Origin: Diphasiastrum complanatum
Taxonomy: Eukaryota > Streptophyta > Lycopodiopsida > Lycopodiales > Lycopodiaceae
Reading direction: 5' to 3'
Length of the DNA: 64,000 bases
Assembly: GCA_029204225.1 (NCBI GenBank)
Contig: MU832139.1
Coordinates: 1 to 64,000, forward strand
Of the stretch, positions 1-13,000 are shown piece after piece (position 1 is the first letter of the stretch; each line of letters begins with the position of its first letter). Position numbers and translations under genes: made by a program. The notes under the pieces are model-generated. The model ran no database searches. It saw only the letters and a program-made list of their open reading frames with translations, and was not told the DNA's origin.

Positions 1-19
1 TGAATGTGTTTTCATGCTT

Positions 20-326
20 TAACACAAAAATTCACATAAGGAACAACAGCTTTTGCAAGATTTAAAGCAAGAGTTTAATGAAGTTTTTCCAAAGCAACTA
101 CCTTATGGACTAGCACCCATTCGGTCGGTAGATCATAACATAGATCTTTTGCCCGATAGTCGTCCTATCTTCAGACAACCATATCGGTTTAGTCAGAAAG
201 AAGAGGAGGAAGTGGCTAGGCAGATCGAGGAGTATCTCAGGATGAGACACATAAGACCTGGTAAATCTCCATGGTGAGCACCTGTCCTTCTTAAGAGTAA
301 GAAATCTGATTGGGAAAAGTACCTTC
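20..326 (+). pseudogene. Ty3/gypsy reverse transcriptase, N-terminal fragment (gypsy G1)
   Basis: The frame from 53 reads as the start of a gypsy RT: a variable lead, then an 'IRSVDHNIDLLPDSRPIF' type segment, the YRFS substrate-side motif, and a helix ending RPGKSPW. Intact elements continue with SAPV; here the codon is TGA at 275-277 and APVLLKSKKSDW follows in the same frame, so one stop was gained. RT homology ends near 326, where unrelated AT-rich DNA begins. The catalytic YxDD part is absent. The fragment belongs with the integrase end at 1111-1856, in the same orientation. It is a dead remnant. Confidence 0.8.
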
Positions 327-1110
327 TGTTGGAGGTATTCCCAACAAAGTGTAAATAAATAAAATCAATCAATAAAATGTGTTGCGAGGGCATGACATCT
401 TGTGCGCGTAAGCCCATGGCCTAATGAGCACACAAGTAAAGTTGTAAAAAATAAATAAACTTGACTTGGGCCTTGGAATGGAATTAAAATAAAACTAGAG
501 GCCCAAAGTCATTTTTAAACTTAGAGATTATTTTTTAGAGTTGGGTCCAAATTGGGACTCACATGAATCTTGTGATTACCAATGTACTTTTTGTAGACCC
601 TTGGATTAAGTTGGGTCCAAGATGAATGGATAGGATCATTGTGAATATTAGCCAATAGGATTGAGGGGCAAGGGCCTTTCCCATTTTATGAAAGACACCA
701 TTTGTACACTATTTTCATGCTTAATGAGAAAGGAGGAAACTCTACCAATTTTGGAAGAGAAGCATCCTCATTTGCAATTCAATGCTTGCTATTGCTCTTG
801 TTGTTTTCTATTGCTTTCAAGTTCATGCTTTTTGGTTTCAATAGTTTATGTTTCTCCTTTAGCAAGTACAATGTGCATTTGAGCTAACCTCCACCCTCCC
901 TCTATCTCTCTCTTCTATCTTTTTTTCCCTCCATCTTTTCTAATCAACTCCTTCTTTTCACCTACAAATCATGATGAATGTTAGTGTAGAGGAGTAGAGT
1001 TAAGAGAGAGTAGTGTTAGTGGTGAGTAGAGTTAAGGGAGAAAGTAGGAAACTAACTAAAAATAGCATTTATGCATAGTTAGGTACTATCCAATGATCTA
1101 ACCCTTGTTG
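327..1110. other. Non-coding insertion or replacement inside gypsy G1
   Basis: This stretch replaces the rest of RT, RNase H and most of integrase between the two gypsy G1 pieces. It begins TGTTGGAGGTATTCCC, which resembles an LTR start, and contains a pyrimidine-rich tract at about 890-950. I see no credible gene: the two short frames at 661-887 overlap each other and match nothing I know. It could be a solo LTR of another family, but I could not find a matching CA end with a target duplication. Confidence 0.4.
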
Positions 1111-1856
1111 ACAGGCGAGAGGGCTATACTACGCAAGATCTTCGACCCTACACCTTCCATTGAACGAGTTTGCCTATAATAGTAGTAAGCATTCGGCTAC
1201 AGTTATAGCCCGTTTATGCTTATGTACGGTTTTGAGCCTAGGTCACCCATTGCGGTTGAGACTCGGTACGAACAAGTTTCAGAAGAGTAGCGGATTTCCT
1301 ACACGATATGCAAGAAATGCTACGGATTGCACGTGAAAATGTCCAGAGTGCCAGGATAGGGACATACATTATGCAAATATGAAAAGTTCATCGAGAGACT
1401 TCCAAGTGGGAGATTGTGTATATTTGAGAATCTTGAAGGATTCAAGTGTAATGTGTACCGACAGACATTATAAGTTGTCCCCTAGATATAGAGGACCGTT
1501 TAAGATCTTGAAAAAGATCGGATCCTTAGCTTACCAATTGGAACTCCCGGAAGGATCACAAGTGCATCCCGTATTTCACGTTAGTCATCTCAAAAAGAGT
1601 CTTGGTGAAAGAGAGCATCTTGGATCCGGAGATCAGTTAGACCTGTTGGATGAGTCATGGGGTGTATCTCGTCTTGAACCCGAAAAGATCTTGGATACAA
1701 GAACTGAACGATTGAGAAATCATATAGTTACCGAGCATCTGGTTCGATGGAGGGGATGTACAGACGATGACGATTCCTTGGAACAAGAAGGAAGCTTAAG
1801 CAGGAACTTTTCCAGTTTTAAGTTCCGAGGACAGAACTTGAATAAGGGGGGAAGAA
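1111..1856 (+). pseudogene. Ty3/gypsy integrase C-terminus with chromodomain-like tail (gypsy G1)
   Basis: Three frames together read as a gypsy integrase end. LPLNEFAYNSSKHSAT near 1160-1200 is followed, one frame over, by SPFMLMYGFEPRSP and by MQEMLRIARENVQSA. The open frame 1379-1870 has the GDxVYLR motif, KLSPRYRGPFKILKKIG, and the HPVFHVSHLKKS motif of the integrase C-terminal domain. It ends with HLVRWRGCTDDDDSLE, which looks like a chromodomain core, so the element is probably a chromovirus. Two frameshifts and a stop make it non-functional. A purine-rich tract (1844-1856) follows the frame and acts as the polypurine tract before the LTR. Confidence 0.85.
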
Positions 1857-2300
1857 TGTCATGCCCATGACTGGTCTCGGGTAGCGTGTCCACGCTAGGG
1901 ACTGGTAGACCAACAACTCGTAAGTTAATTGTGACTATAAGGGAGTTGGGGCCCTTATGTGTATATGGTCATAATTAATGGTTGTAGGCCTAAACACATG
2001 GTGGTGGAGTTGGTATGGGTCTATCAGTGAGTCATTAGGGAACTGGATGACGTGGCCCAGATAGGCTGCAGAGGTGTCCAATGAGGTGTCACAGTGCACT
2101 ACTAGTGGTGCATGGGCCTTGGAGGGTATAAGTATACTTGTTGGGCTCTCACTAGTGTATGCTTGATTTGTGATGAGTAGCTACATGCTGCTGGTGTGAC
2201 TCCTCTTTCCATGACTCTGATTGATCCATAGCTTGGGGGCTAGATCCGTACGATCTAGGTTTGGTTAGGTTGGTTTAACCTCCACCGGTTCCCATGTGTT
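1857..2300 (+). repeat. 3' LTR of gypsy G1
   Basis: The LTR starts TGTCATGCCC directly after the polypurine tract. A TATA-type box TATAAGTATA lies at 2127-2136. The segments around 1965-2000, 2120-2150 and 2235-2285 match, in reverse orientation, the LTR-like blocks at about 5150-5610 and 8910-9130 inside the SKP1 intron. That shows one LTR family with three copies here. The right boundary is not certain; similarity fades before the GA microsatellite at 2349. Confidence 0.65.
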
Positions 2301-2346
2301 GTTGCTTTGTATGTATGCTTAGACTAGAATCCTGTTGTGAAGACTT

Positions 2347-2348
<2 letters not shown>

Positions 2349-2415
<67 letters not shown>
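2349..2415. repeat. (GA)n microsatellite, about 67 bp
   Basis: Uninterrupted GA dinucleotides. The Arg-Glu and Ser-Leu reading frames through it are artefacts of the repeat. Confidence 0.98.
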
Positions 2416-2419
<4 letters not shown>

Positions 2420-2743
2420 CTGTCGTTCCAGCACCTCCTCATCGCCGCGCGAGAGCTGGCTCCCCCTCTCTGCCCAAGCTTGTCTTCCTCCTTTTGAGCA
2501 AGTCCTCACTTTCGGTTCAGATCACTTGCAAGAGATCCTCTTGGAGCGCGTGCACAAGCAAACCCTTTTCAGCATGCTCTCTGAGACTCATTCGACGTTG
2601 CATCGAACTCGACTTCTTTCTTGTGCGGGTCCAGGTGCGGGGGCTTAGCTGTCAGCTCGACCTGTTATTCCTTCATTTCGATTGTCTTCGACCATCTTCA
2701 CCACTGCTCTTTGTCTTAGCTGGGGCTACCTCATCCTTCGGTC

Positions 2744-3375
2744 TTGGGTCTCTCCAATTGTGTTTGTGGTCACCCTATTGATGCTCTTGCTATCCACCTC
2801 CTCCGCTGTCTTTTTGGAAGTGAGCGCACTACTATGCATGATGTTGTCAGAGATGCAACAGCCGCTATAGCTAGAGATCGAAGATTCCATGTCTTTAGAG
2901 AGCAGTCTCATGTCCTTCCTTCTATCGCGTCCCACTCTTTCCGGAGGCGTATTGACATTGTCCTCTCTCGGTGGGCTTCGTACTTTGGCAGATGTTGTTG
3001 TTGTTGCTGATCCCACGCGTGGTGACCTACTGCCTCGCTTTGCCTTCACACCAGGAGAAGCGGCAGGTGTGGCAGCTCAAGAGAAGGAAAAAAACTACTT
3101 CGACGAGCACCCTACTGATGCTTTCATTCTCCTGGCAATTGAGACTTATGACACCTTGCATCGACGCTTTTGAGGATTTTCTTCGTATGTGTTTTGATCA
3201 GGCGGCAGAGCGTCAAGGTATTCCTGGATCTGTTCTCGTGGCTTCTTTCAAACAACGTATTTCCATTGCCTTGCAATGTGCTCAGGCCCTATCAATCCTG
3301 CAACGGGCGACGGGTTGGGTCTGCTACATCTCATCTCCTTTCATTAGCCGACTCACCACTTCTTCACTTTTATGA
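2744..3375 (+). pseudogene. Non-LTR retrotransposon 3' end: zinc knuckle plus restriction-like endonuclease tail
   Basis: The frame starting at 2744 gives CVCG, then HLLRC (a CCHC knuckle), then ERTTMHDVVRDA and RRRIDIVLSRW. After one frame change it gives LADVVVADPTRGDL and an LLAIETYDTLHRRF block up to 3173. Another change gives FLRMCFDQAAERQG, VASFKQRISIALQ up to about 3300. Knuckle, R-x3-HD-x2-R, RxDIV and DVVVAD in this order fit the restriction-like endonuclease tail at the C-terminus of RLE-type non-LTR retrotransposon proteins. The family assignment is from motif order, not a search. The upstream RT domain is not readable, and the fragment carries at least two frameshifts. It ends about 450 bp upstream of the SKP1 5' leader. 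Confidence 0.6.
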
Positions 3376-3844
3376 TTTGCTGCAGTCATTTGGTAGACTC
3401 TCACTAACATTATCATAGTTTTTGCACTTTTATTTTCAATGCCAAGATCTAGATTAACCTTAGCTTTTATGCATGCTTAGCTTTTGTTTAAGTTTACTTC
3501 TAATTAAACTTGGCCTTTCAGATTTATATATACATTTTTTTTTTTTTAGATGTACCTATTAAGTATTTCTATGAATAAATGCATCAGGGATTTTTTCTTT
3601 GATTGGAAGCTGGGCAGTCATCGTGACTCCCGCCAGCCTGCCAGCAACCTCCCTTGTCCAGAGTAGGATACGGCTAGACTTGCCTTAGCGCTGGATCAAA
3701 AGGTGTCCGTTTTTGATCTTCGCTCGCGTACGGAAGGAAGTAGGTAGGCGTTTCTGATTTTTGCTTGTGTACGGAGTTGAAGAGGAATAGGCACCGACAT
3801 CTTGTTCAACTAGATTATTAGGATCTCCATTTTGCTTTTGCCAG

Positions 3845-3847
<3 letters not shown>

Positions 3848-3882
<35 letters not shown>
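3848..3882. repeat. (GA)n tract in the SKP1 5' leader
   Basis: GA repeat of 35 bp, about 120 bp upstream of the SKP1 start codon. GA/CT tracts are common in plant 5' leaders and core promoters. No clear TATA box could be assigned; TTTATATATAC near 3523 is a candidate but weakly supported. Confidence 0.9.
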
Positions 3883-3885
<3 letters not shown>

Positions 3886-4000
3886 TAGCTAGTTGTTTTC
3901 TTTGCCCCGGCTCATCTCACCGGAAGACTGGGAGTAGCAGCTTAGTTAGATAGTGTGGCAGACATCTTGAAGAAGTATCATTCATCGATTATAAGTCATC

Positions 4001-7000
4001 ATGTCGAAGGTCATCCTAAAGAGCTCAGATGAAGAGGAGTTTGTAGTGGAGGAAGCGGTGGCATTTGAATCTCAGACTGTGAAGGATATGATTGAGGATA
4101 CCGGCACCGATAGTGCTGTTCCTTTGCCCAACGTGTCCAGCAAGATCCTTGCCAAGGTTATCGAGTATTGCAAGTATCATGTAGACGTGAACAAACCCGG
4201 TGTCGACAAAGTGGCTGTTCCTGAGGAAGAGATTAAAGCTTGGGATGCCGATTTTGTTAAAGTTGACCAGTCCACTCTTTTTGATCTTATTCTGGTAAAG
4301 GATAGATCCTTATGCATAATGTTAATTTTTGACGAATGGTTTCCGTTAACGGGTTGATACCTTTCGGTGTTATTGTGTACTTGCATGAAGCGTAACCACC
4401 CGGCTGCTTCATCATTACGTGCTTGTTTGTTATTTATTAAGCCTCTATCGAATAAGTGAAATCTCCGTAGAAACACAGATATAACTTGTTTAACACCACC
4501 CATTTAGTTTGTGATAAAATTAAGCCCTTAACTTGAAGTTAACTTAGAAATCGTTTTCAAAGGTTCTTATTGGTTATAGATGCCACTCTTCTCTTTTGCT
4601 CTGCAAATAACCTCTCTTCTTTTATGGTGACTTTTGCCCTGCTATAGGTGTTCTGCGAAGATATATTTAGCTATTGGCTGTTGTGCTTGTTTCTTGATAA
4701 TCAATATTTTGTATTTAGAGTAGCTCGCTATAAAATATATGGTGCTTAAACTTGCAAATTTCTCCATGCTACTACCTGGTAACACAACGTTTTTATCATA
4801 CTTCCATATGTCCCATATGATGTATGCCAAGATTTTTGTGCTAGCATGTTGGAAAACATCTTGTTCAATAAAAAATACATAGCTGTTTTTTTTGTACGAT
4901 TTTGAAACTTCATACATGCAATACTTCGGTCACTTTCAACTTCAAATATCACATAGTAAGTGCACAGAAGTTTCAAAATTAGTACATGTGACTGAAAACT
5001 AGCACTTTAGGTAAGAAAGTTGAATACCATATTGTTAAAGTCTGAAGAGCACTCCAATAATTGAAAAAATTAAACATCAAATTGTACCTATTTCAACAAA
5101 TTGTTCTTTTTTAAAGATCATCCCACGACATATTTCAAGACCACTAAGACCACAAACTAGGAAGCCGATTTCAAAGCCACATAGGGAATATATGGTGGAT
5201 CAAACCAACCCAATTAAACCTAGATAGGTCAGATCTAGCCTTGAATCTATGAATCACTAGCAAGAACTCATTATCCAATAACCTGTAGCTGTTACTCCCA
5301 TATCAAGCTCTCTTCCCGGAGAGGCCTATTGGTATACTTATGCCCTCCTAGGCTCTACTTCATTAAGGAGTGATCTAGGACACATCAACAACCTAATTGG
5401 GCCACATCTGTCACTGACCTACGAGTTACTACGAGTTCCAAATAAGTCCCACCACTATGAGTTTTAGGCCTCAACCATTAGTTATGATTTACGATTTATG
5501 ATTTAATACAATGAGCCCCCCCCCAAATAACTATAAAAACATACTCAATCCCCTTCTTCAAAATCTCGAGGCGATCTTTTCAGATTAGCATAATCTTTGT
5601 CCCATCTTGGGCGCTTTGGACGTTGTCACTTGCTATCTGTAGCATTTTGTACTTGGAAATTTGCTACTTTCTAAACCTGATCTTTGAAGTTTTTACAGAA
5701 ATAGGTAATCTAGATTGCTATTCGTACATAAACATAAATGGATTGTAACTGGTAGCTGAATGCTTACTACAATTAAAGGCAAACTCAACTAAGGGTAGAT
5801 ACTTCTCGCAATGAGATTGCTGTTGAGAGACATACGTGCATAACATCTGTTCCATCAATCATAATTCATCGGATTTTAAATCCACACTTGACAATAGGAG
5901 AATGTGAACAATACTATTCTTAGAAGACATATGAGTTACTCTAAAAGTTCTTTGACATATGAGGAAAGTTTCAAATTAAGAATCAACTACCCTAAGATGT
6001 CTATCGAAAAATGTAATATACAATCCTTTTTTATTCTAGACATGGCACAAAGCGTCATTTTAATATCTTTCAAGGTTCGGTCTAGAATGCGTCTAGACAC
6101 CTTCACTCTTGAGTTCCAATCTAGAATAACTTAAGATTTCCCAGAACGTCATTACGTGAAGCTTTGACTTTTGGTCTAACAAACCAATTCCATGTGAGTT
6201 TTTGGGATAATTTCCTTTTTGCCCTTTCTTGGACCAAAGTCCATTACGGATAGAGAAATCATTACACTCATTTTGTCTTTTCCCTGGGACTGATGACCTT
6301 GTAAATTAGTCTCGCTTGATTAGTCTGCCAACACTCTCCACCAAATTGGTCCAAAATGCAAGTCTTTTTCACATAAACTTCTCAAGGAAAGATAAAAGTA
6401 TGTGTTAATCTCAATGAATGAAAGTTTGTTCACTTCATCGATCTAAGCACTTCTGCCACCCGATTGGTGGTACTCTTCATATAATGCACTTCCAGAAAGT
6501 CAAATTCCTACAAGACTTCCGCCCATTGGGCTTGCATCTGTATTAACGATCAATAGAAGATTGAATAAGCTATCTTTAAAAGAGGAGTCAAGACAATTAG
6601 AAGTCTTTGAGTTTCCTAAAACTCTCATCTAATTTCTTATCCCATTTGAACAGAGGGTTTGGCCTACCTTTCCAGCTCTTAACCCCTTTTAACAAATTTT
6701 TAAGCAAGGTGTCTATTTTCACATACTCTTCAACAAATTTTTGGAACAAAACTGTGAATCCCAAAAAAGATTTGAGTTCACGCATAGTTATAGGAATTGG
6801 CCATTCAATAACGGTCTTTACCTTTTCCTCTCTTAATTCCTTCAACGGTGATCTTATGACCAAGGTAAAGTTTTGCACTATTTGTTTTTCTTGATGAGAA
6901 TTTTCGGTGTCGCAATTGAAAAACACATTCACATTAGAATCACTTACAAAATCACAATGCAATTTAGACTTTAAAACAAGATGAAACAATTCAGAGTCGG

Positions 7001-10000
7001 AATCATTCAATTTTTTGATTTATTTAGCCAATAAAATCATTGGTGACGTGAATATATGGTTTTCAGAAATAGAGACATTATTACCATTTACATCTTCAAT
7101 TACATTGGATGATTCTGAAATCTATAACTAAACTTTCAGATCTACTATAGAACCATTCATATTCTAGAATCCAATCTGTGCGATCAAGATTCATGACATG
7201 GAAGGTGATCTGCTCAGCATAGTCCTGCATCCAAAACTCTAGATTGGGGGCTTCTACACAAGCCAAGAGTTGATAAAATTGTGAGTGCTACCAGAATCCA
7301 ACGACACATTTATGTCTTTCCCTACTACTTCGCCTCTAACTCTAAACATATGATTAGGACCGAAAGACAATGTGCTAAAATCACAAGAGCACACACAATT
7401 ACCAACAGAAGTGATCTGAAGCATACCTGCGGGTTTGTTACTTGTCACGGGACCATTTTGTGCGATCCCAAGTTTACTTTAGTTAACTTGTACATGTTAA
7501 AACAAATTGTTTCTAAGAACTAATGTTTTCGTGCCTTGGGATAAAAAAGAAATAACACAAAAGTGAACTTAACTACCCTTTCTCACCTGAGGCCCCTTTG
7601 CTGATGCAAAAGCGTGCTCGGCCCAGCAAGGAGGTAGATCAGCGAGCCCTGTTCTGCTCGGGCCAGCAACAAACTTACAGATACCACTATCTATTCTTGC
7701 TTGAGCCAGTGCATAATGACAGTTGGCAGGCATGCCTGCTTGGGCCAACATCTTCTTGGCTAAATTCTTGGATCAGTGAGCTCGGGCCAGCAACTTCTGT
7801 GGCTGGTTTTCTGCTTGGGCCAGTGCACTTAGAGATTTTAAGTACTGTATGGTTTTCAGGAACTTGTTTACTAGAAGAAGACCTTAGGTGCCTAGCTGTC
7901 AGAGCTTGGCCAAAATTTAGATTGCAGAGATGTACAAATCTGAAATTTCTTTCAAGCTTTCATCGTGGCTTTTGCAGGAACCAAGATGAGAGAAGGATTG
8001 ACAGATAGGAGGGATTAGCCAGAATAGACACTTTTGTATTGCAGCGATCCCACTAACTGCTAAGAACAAAAGGGAGGAAACTCTTTTCCCATGATGCTAA
8101 GAAAAAGAGAGCATCTTATTCTCCTTTCAGGTTTTTGCAAATTTCATAGAGATTCATTGATACCGCAATCTAACTCCATGAAATCACATGAAGAAGCAGG
8201 AAATTTCATGCCATACGTAGAATTAGGTGGACCCACCCTAAATGCGGTTAGAGTAAATTGTGCGGCCTTAGAATTGGCCTATAAAAATGTTTCGCGGCTT
8301 TAAAAATTAGCCAGTTGAGAAATAAAGAATAGCTGACATAGCCATGCTAAGATTTCACTACCGCAATCTAACTCCATGAAATCACATGTGGAAGCAGGAA
8401 ATTTCATGCCATAAACGAAATAAGAAACCATCTTGTAGATTTGAAAGCAGTAATGAAAAAAATTGAAAGCAAACACAAATAAGAGCTTGAAAAGCAATTA
8501 GATATAGCAATCAATCAGTGGACTAGTTTTTGCTGAGGATTATTAGCAATCTGTCCCCAATTAATTGACAAACTGTTTGCCTTACATTCAAGCAAAAAAA
8601 TTTGCAAATTTTATCATAGAACCATGCCAAAGTTCTTGCAAAGAGGTTGGCAAAATAAAAAATTCATTTTCAATCTCAAAATTCCATTTCCCAACTTGTT
8701 GCAATTCCGGGTAGTGCATTTACGTTGCAACAAAAGCCTCCTTGGAAAACCGAAAAATTTGAAAATCAAGATGAATCCATGCTTTAAGCTTTTGCACCTT
8801 CCCCAAGAATGATTGGACCCCAACACTTGGAAACTCCTCCAATTCTTGGACTTTTTTTGAGCTTTCAAACCATCAATACTCCTAGCCTTTGTTCTAATAC
8901 CACTCTCAAATCCTCCTATAGGAGTCAAGACCTAGGATGTTAATACGAGAGAAACCAAGAGAATGGGTGGTGGACACAACCAATCCAACTAAACCCTGAT
9001 CGATCAGATCTAGCCCCCATACTATGGACCAACAACCCCTCATCATAACTAGCTTATGATACATAAATCTAGGGTTAGAGCTTTGTGGACATGACACTAA
9101 CTCATCTGCAAAGATAATCTTTTCTGGCCATAGAACTTATTACCTAGATAGATTAGAAAAGGATTTTATATGGGGTGAAGGAAAATTAAATAATTGTATT
9201 CAGTTCCCCTTCGTTAACACTATTAACACAAGGATATATTTCATACTTAGAAATCAATTTATAAATCTGGATAGATATTGTTAGTCTTTCATGTGACATT
9301 GTCCAAGGTTCTAACTACTACCTCCCAAGGAATTACACGAAACCGGGTTACTTATCTCACAATATCTTCGTAGTAGAAGCATGTCCTGTACCACAAGGGC
9401 AAGACAACGAGGAACCTCATATGCAATTAGGTGCACGTTGACATCTCTCTCTAATTTCATACTATATAGGGCATATGAAGATGAAATGCTCCTCAGTGAC
9501 CTTGCCAAGGGTAAACAATTGGCATAATTTGTCTTCCCATGGGATATGTTGGAAGCGGCTGTCCTCACCTCAAGTTGATGTGATGAAACTTGGAGTTGTC
9601 CCAAAATGAATCTAAGACCATGAGAGAGTCCATAATCTAGATGATGTGGCAAGATTGAGAATCTAGCTATATCCAACTCCAGAAAAAAAAGTGAGTCCCG
9701 AGTTTGACCCCCAATTGGTTCTGCCATGTACGCTAAATATGGGTCCTATAAATGGATCGTCGAATGTACTAGTGGGAAGTTGTGAAATAGAAATGTCGAG
9801 GGTGTCCAATAGGTGGGTGGCCTATGAGTACCATGATAGCTGATAACCTTGGCTATGAAGATGCTTGAAGAGGTAAGTGCCCTTCGTTGCATAGTTGTGT
9901 AGTTCCTATAAAAAGGACTCGTGCATTTATTGGTCTGCCTCAATGTGTGCATTTAGAAAATAATAATAATTTTCTTAGATGTACATGTCATATATTCATT

Positions 10001-13000
10001 GTACAAATACTTAATAGCTAAACAATTTGGTCTAAATCTACAGATATCAGGATAAGCATAATCAGATATCTTGTCGTATCAAAACATAATGACCCAAGTT
10101 TAAGAGAACTACAGTAACCATATCTTGGGTACAAGGATTTGCTTGCTAAGGAGGGTTTACGAGTATAACTGAAATTTGAGGTGATAATAGTCTGATATGG
10201 TAGCTCGGTAGACCGTAGGTTCACCGTTCTGGCATGAATCATGATTCGTCAGACATCTGACAGTCGGAACTTGGAACTTGGAACTTGGAGCAATGCATTA
10301 TGCCTTTAGGATTTGCCACATTACCTAGTACCTACTGCTGCCTGTAGCCTGCTTAAGATTGTAATTTTGTTTCAAAGTTCAAACTTATTTGCAATGTCGA
10401 GATTGGAGAAAAGAATAAACAAGAAGGTTATGACAATGTTTGAGAAAGGCTAAAGCCAAAAAAATCTAGGTTAGATTCATCATTCAACATTGAACATTCC
10501 ATATATAGCTTTAAACATAGTGCATACTACATTGTGATAACCAGAAAGCCACAGTTGTAACTACTAACATCAAACTTGTCAGGCATTATGTAATATGTCT
10601 ACATAGATGATAGTACAAAGTTCAAACTTCAAAGTAGTTGGGAATATTAAAAATTCGGAGTGAAGCGATGTCAAGGTACGTCCCTTTACGCCTCTCTTTT
10701 CAAACACCTTACACCCTTTCCATGCAAAAGGGATAGGTGGGCCCACATGTTCCTTCTGGACCCTTTGACCAAGATGGAGGCCCAAGGGGCCGCCACTTGG
10801 CTTATAGAACCCAAACCTTTATTTGAATTCATATTAGGCCCCAACTCCACACCTACGTACCTCTCCTCACACTCTCTCTTGGAGCTTACAGGTGCATAGG
10901 GAGGAGAAAGGAGGGGAGACTGTACGGCCAAGAGGATAGAGTACCAGAAAAACAAGAAATTTAGCAAAAGTTCTTTTAACTTGAGGCTTTCAGTCATAAG
11001 CCTTCCTTGTTGAAAGTTAATAAGCTTGGCTTTACAAAAAACTTTAGCTTAAAAGTTTGGAGAAGGGGCCAGGGAGGCGCACTCCCTCCCTCATGATATT
11101 GCAAAAAGGTACACTTACAATAGTTAAGGTGGGAGGTTAAATAGGGCACTGTGGGAGGAAGGTACAAGTACCTCCCTCCCCCCGCCCCTTTTAATCCCCT
11201 CTTAGAAACAGTTTGCGGCTGCAGCAAACGGCCACGGCTAGCAAACGCAACGGGGGGTCTAAATAAATAACCCCCCCCCAAAAAAAAACAAAACAGGTAC
11301 ACCAGCTTGGCAACGCGCAGGCTGCAGAAGCTGTGCGGGCGCAGTACGGACCTGTGCTGGCTTGCACAGTCCCGCGGGCTAGAGCTCCAGTTTTTTTTTT
11401 TTTTTTTTTCAATAATTCCAAAAAGGTTAAATTTGAAGTTTCTCTTCCAAAGAAATCCCATATCACAAAACCTTTTTATATAAACAAAGCTTAACTTCTT
11501 GGAAACCACCTTTCTTTCCAACAAACTTAGAGAACCTTAAACTTTGTAAGGTAAAAGTTTAAATAAAAAAAAAAGCTCTACCAACATAGACTTACACCAC
11601 TTTTTCAAAAACTAATTTGTGAAATCCAAGCTTAAGGTAAGCCAAAAACAACCATGTTCTTTGGAGGAATCAAAAAACCGTAAAAGCATACAATGGGAAC
11701 GTGGTATCTATTCAAAGGAATTGGCTGCTTTGATACCAATTGTTACAACTCCCATAGATCTCTGATAGCTCTAAAGGTTGACGCAGACCCCATACAAGTG
11801 ACGATGCACCGTAACCACCTATCTGTAGGGTCACTGCCAAGCTACCCATGCTCTGGAGTTATCAACACAACCATGCCCGGTCAAGCCTTCAATGATAACT
11901 GACGTCCCATACCACCAGCCATTGCCCTGGGCTCTCCCTTTACGTTCTTGGTAGGACAAGCAATAACTTAATCAGGTGAATTTTAAGCCCAATATAAACA
12001 AGGTTCCTTTCAGTGAAAACTTGGAAAATCTAAGAAGACAAAAATTAGGAGAAGCACTTGTATACACGTATTCCTTCCTACATGTATGCATCATAAGACT
12101 TGTGTTCAACAGGATGCAATGGAGTCCCATCAAGCATGGTCCCTCCGGCAACATGTGATCACTTGGGATAGTGATGCGTGGCACCCAAACATGTCGATAA
12201 TGCCCCTACCCCTCTTGAGGCCGTCACTTAAGGGCGTACCGTTATGGTACATAATAGGTACCCAAAGTTTCGTGAGGCTAACAAGTATGTTTCAAGCGTG
12301 TATGTAACTATGGGAGCATAAGGACGTTCGTAAAAGTCTAACTTAAGTAAACAAACTCTCTATATATTAGCAAGTGGTATATGCACTGAAAAACGTTAGG
12401 TCATTGTTGCATATAGAATGTTAAAACTACTATCTTGATAGGGAAACTCGTAGTACATCAAGGCAGACCTTCAAAGTATGATGTGTTGGTGATCGTTGGA
12501 GCTCCTGAGGCTGGAGGCTGATTGGAGTGACGTGAAGCATGTAGCTGTCAATGTTGAGGGTGACTTGGAGCTTGTGTCTGTGTCTAGAGACAGGCTTGTG
12601 TAAAGTCCTCAAACAATGATCTCGGTGTTCGACGGGATTGCTAGAGTCTGATTCAGATCTCGCCATCTAAAGGAGGAGGATGTGATATGCGTCCATGATG
12701 TGGACTCTTGTATCACTATGAGCAGATTTGAGACACCATACAAGATGTTGGTCCTGCGAATACCATCCGGAGTTATTGGACTGTCCATTACTATTGAGTA
12801 CCTAATACATGATATTGTCAAGTCCATATGGCAAACTATAAGATTGCAAGGCATATGTCGCAAGATGTCAATGTCGTAACATTGTCCAGAAATTGCATAT
12901 GCTAATTTTGGAACTGATGCAAAAGTATCCAAGCTGAACTAAAGTTGCAACATGAAGAAGTCGTAAACTGCCGTTGTTGAATAGTAACATGAGCTTTGTC

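Noticed and set aside
2294-2648. Overlapping frames of Arg-Glu or Ser-Leu repeats
   Set aside because: They are translations of the GA microsatellite, open in several frames at once.
9311-9727. 138-codon minus-strand frame in the SKP1 intron
   Set aside because: No recognised motif, no splice context and no related copy in the window; length is plausible by chance.
10994-11524. 176-codon minus-strand frame in the SKP1 intron
   Set aside because: Low-complexity Lys and Phe runs over A/T homopolymers; no domain seen.
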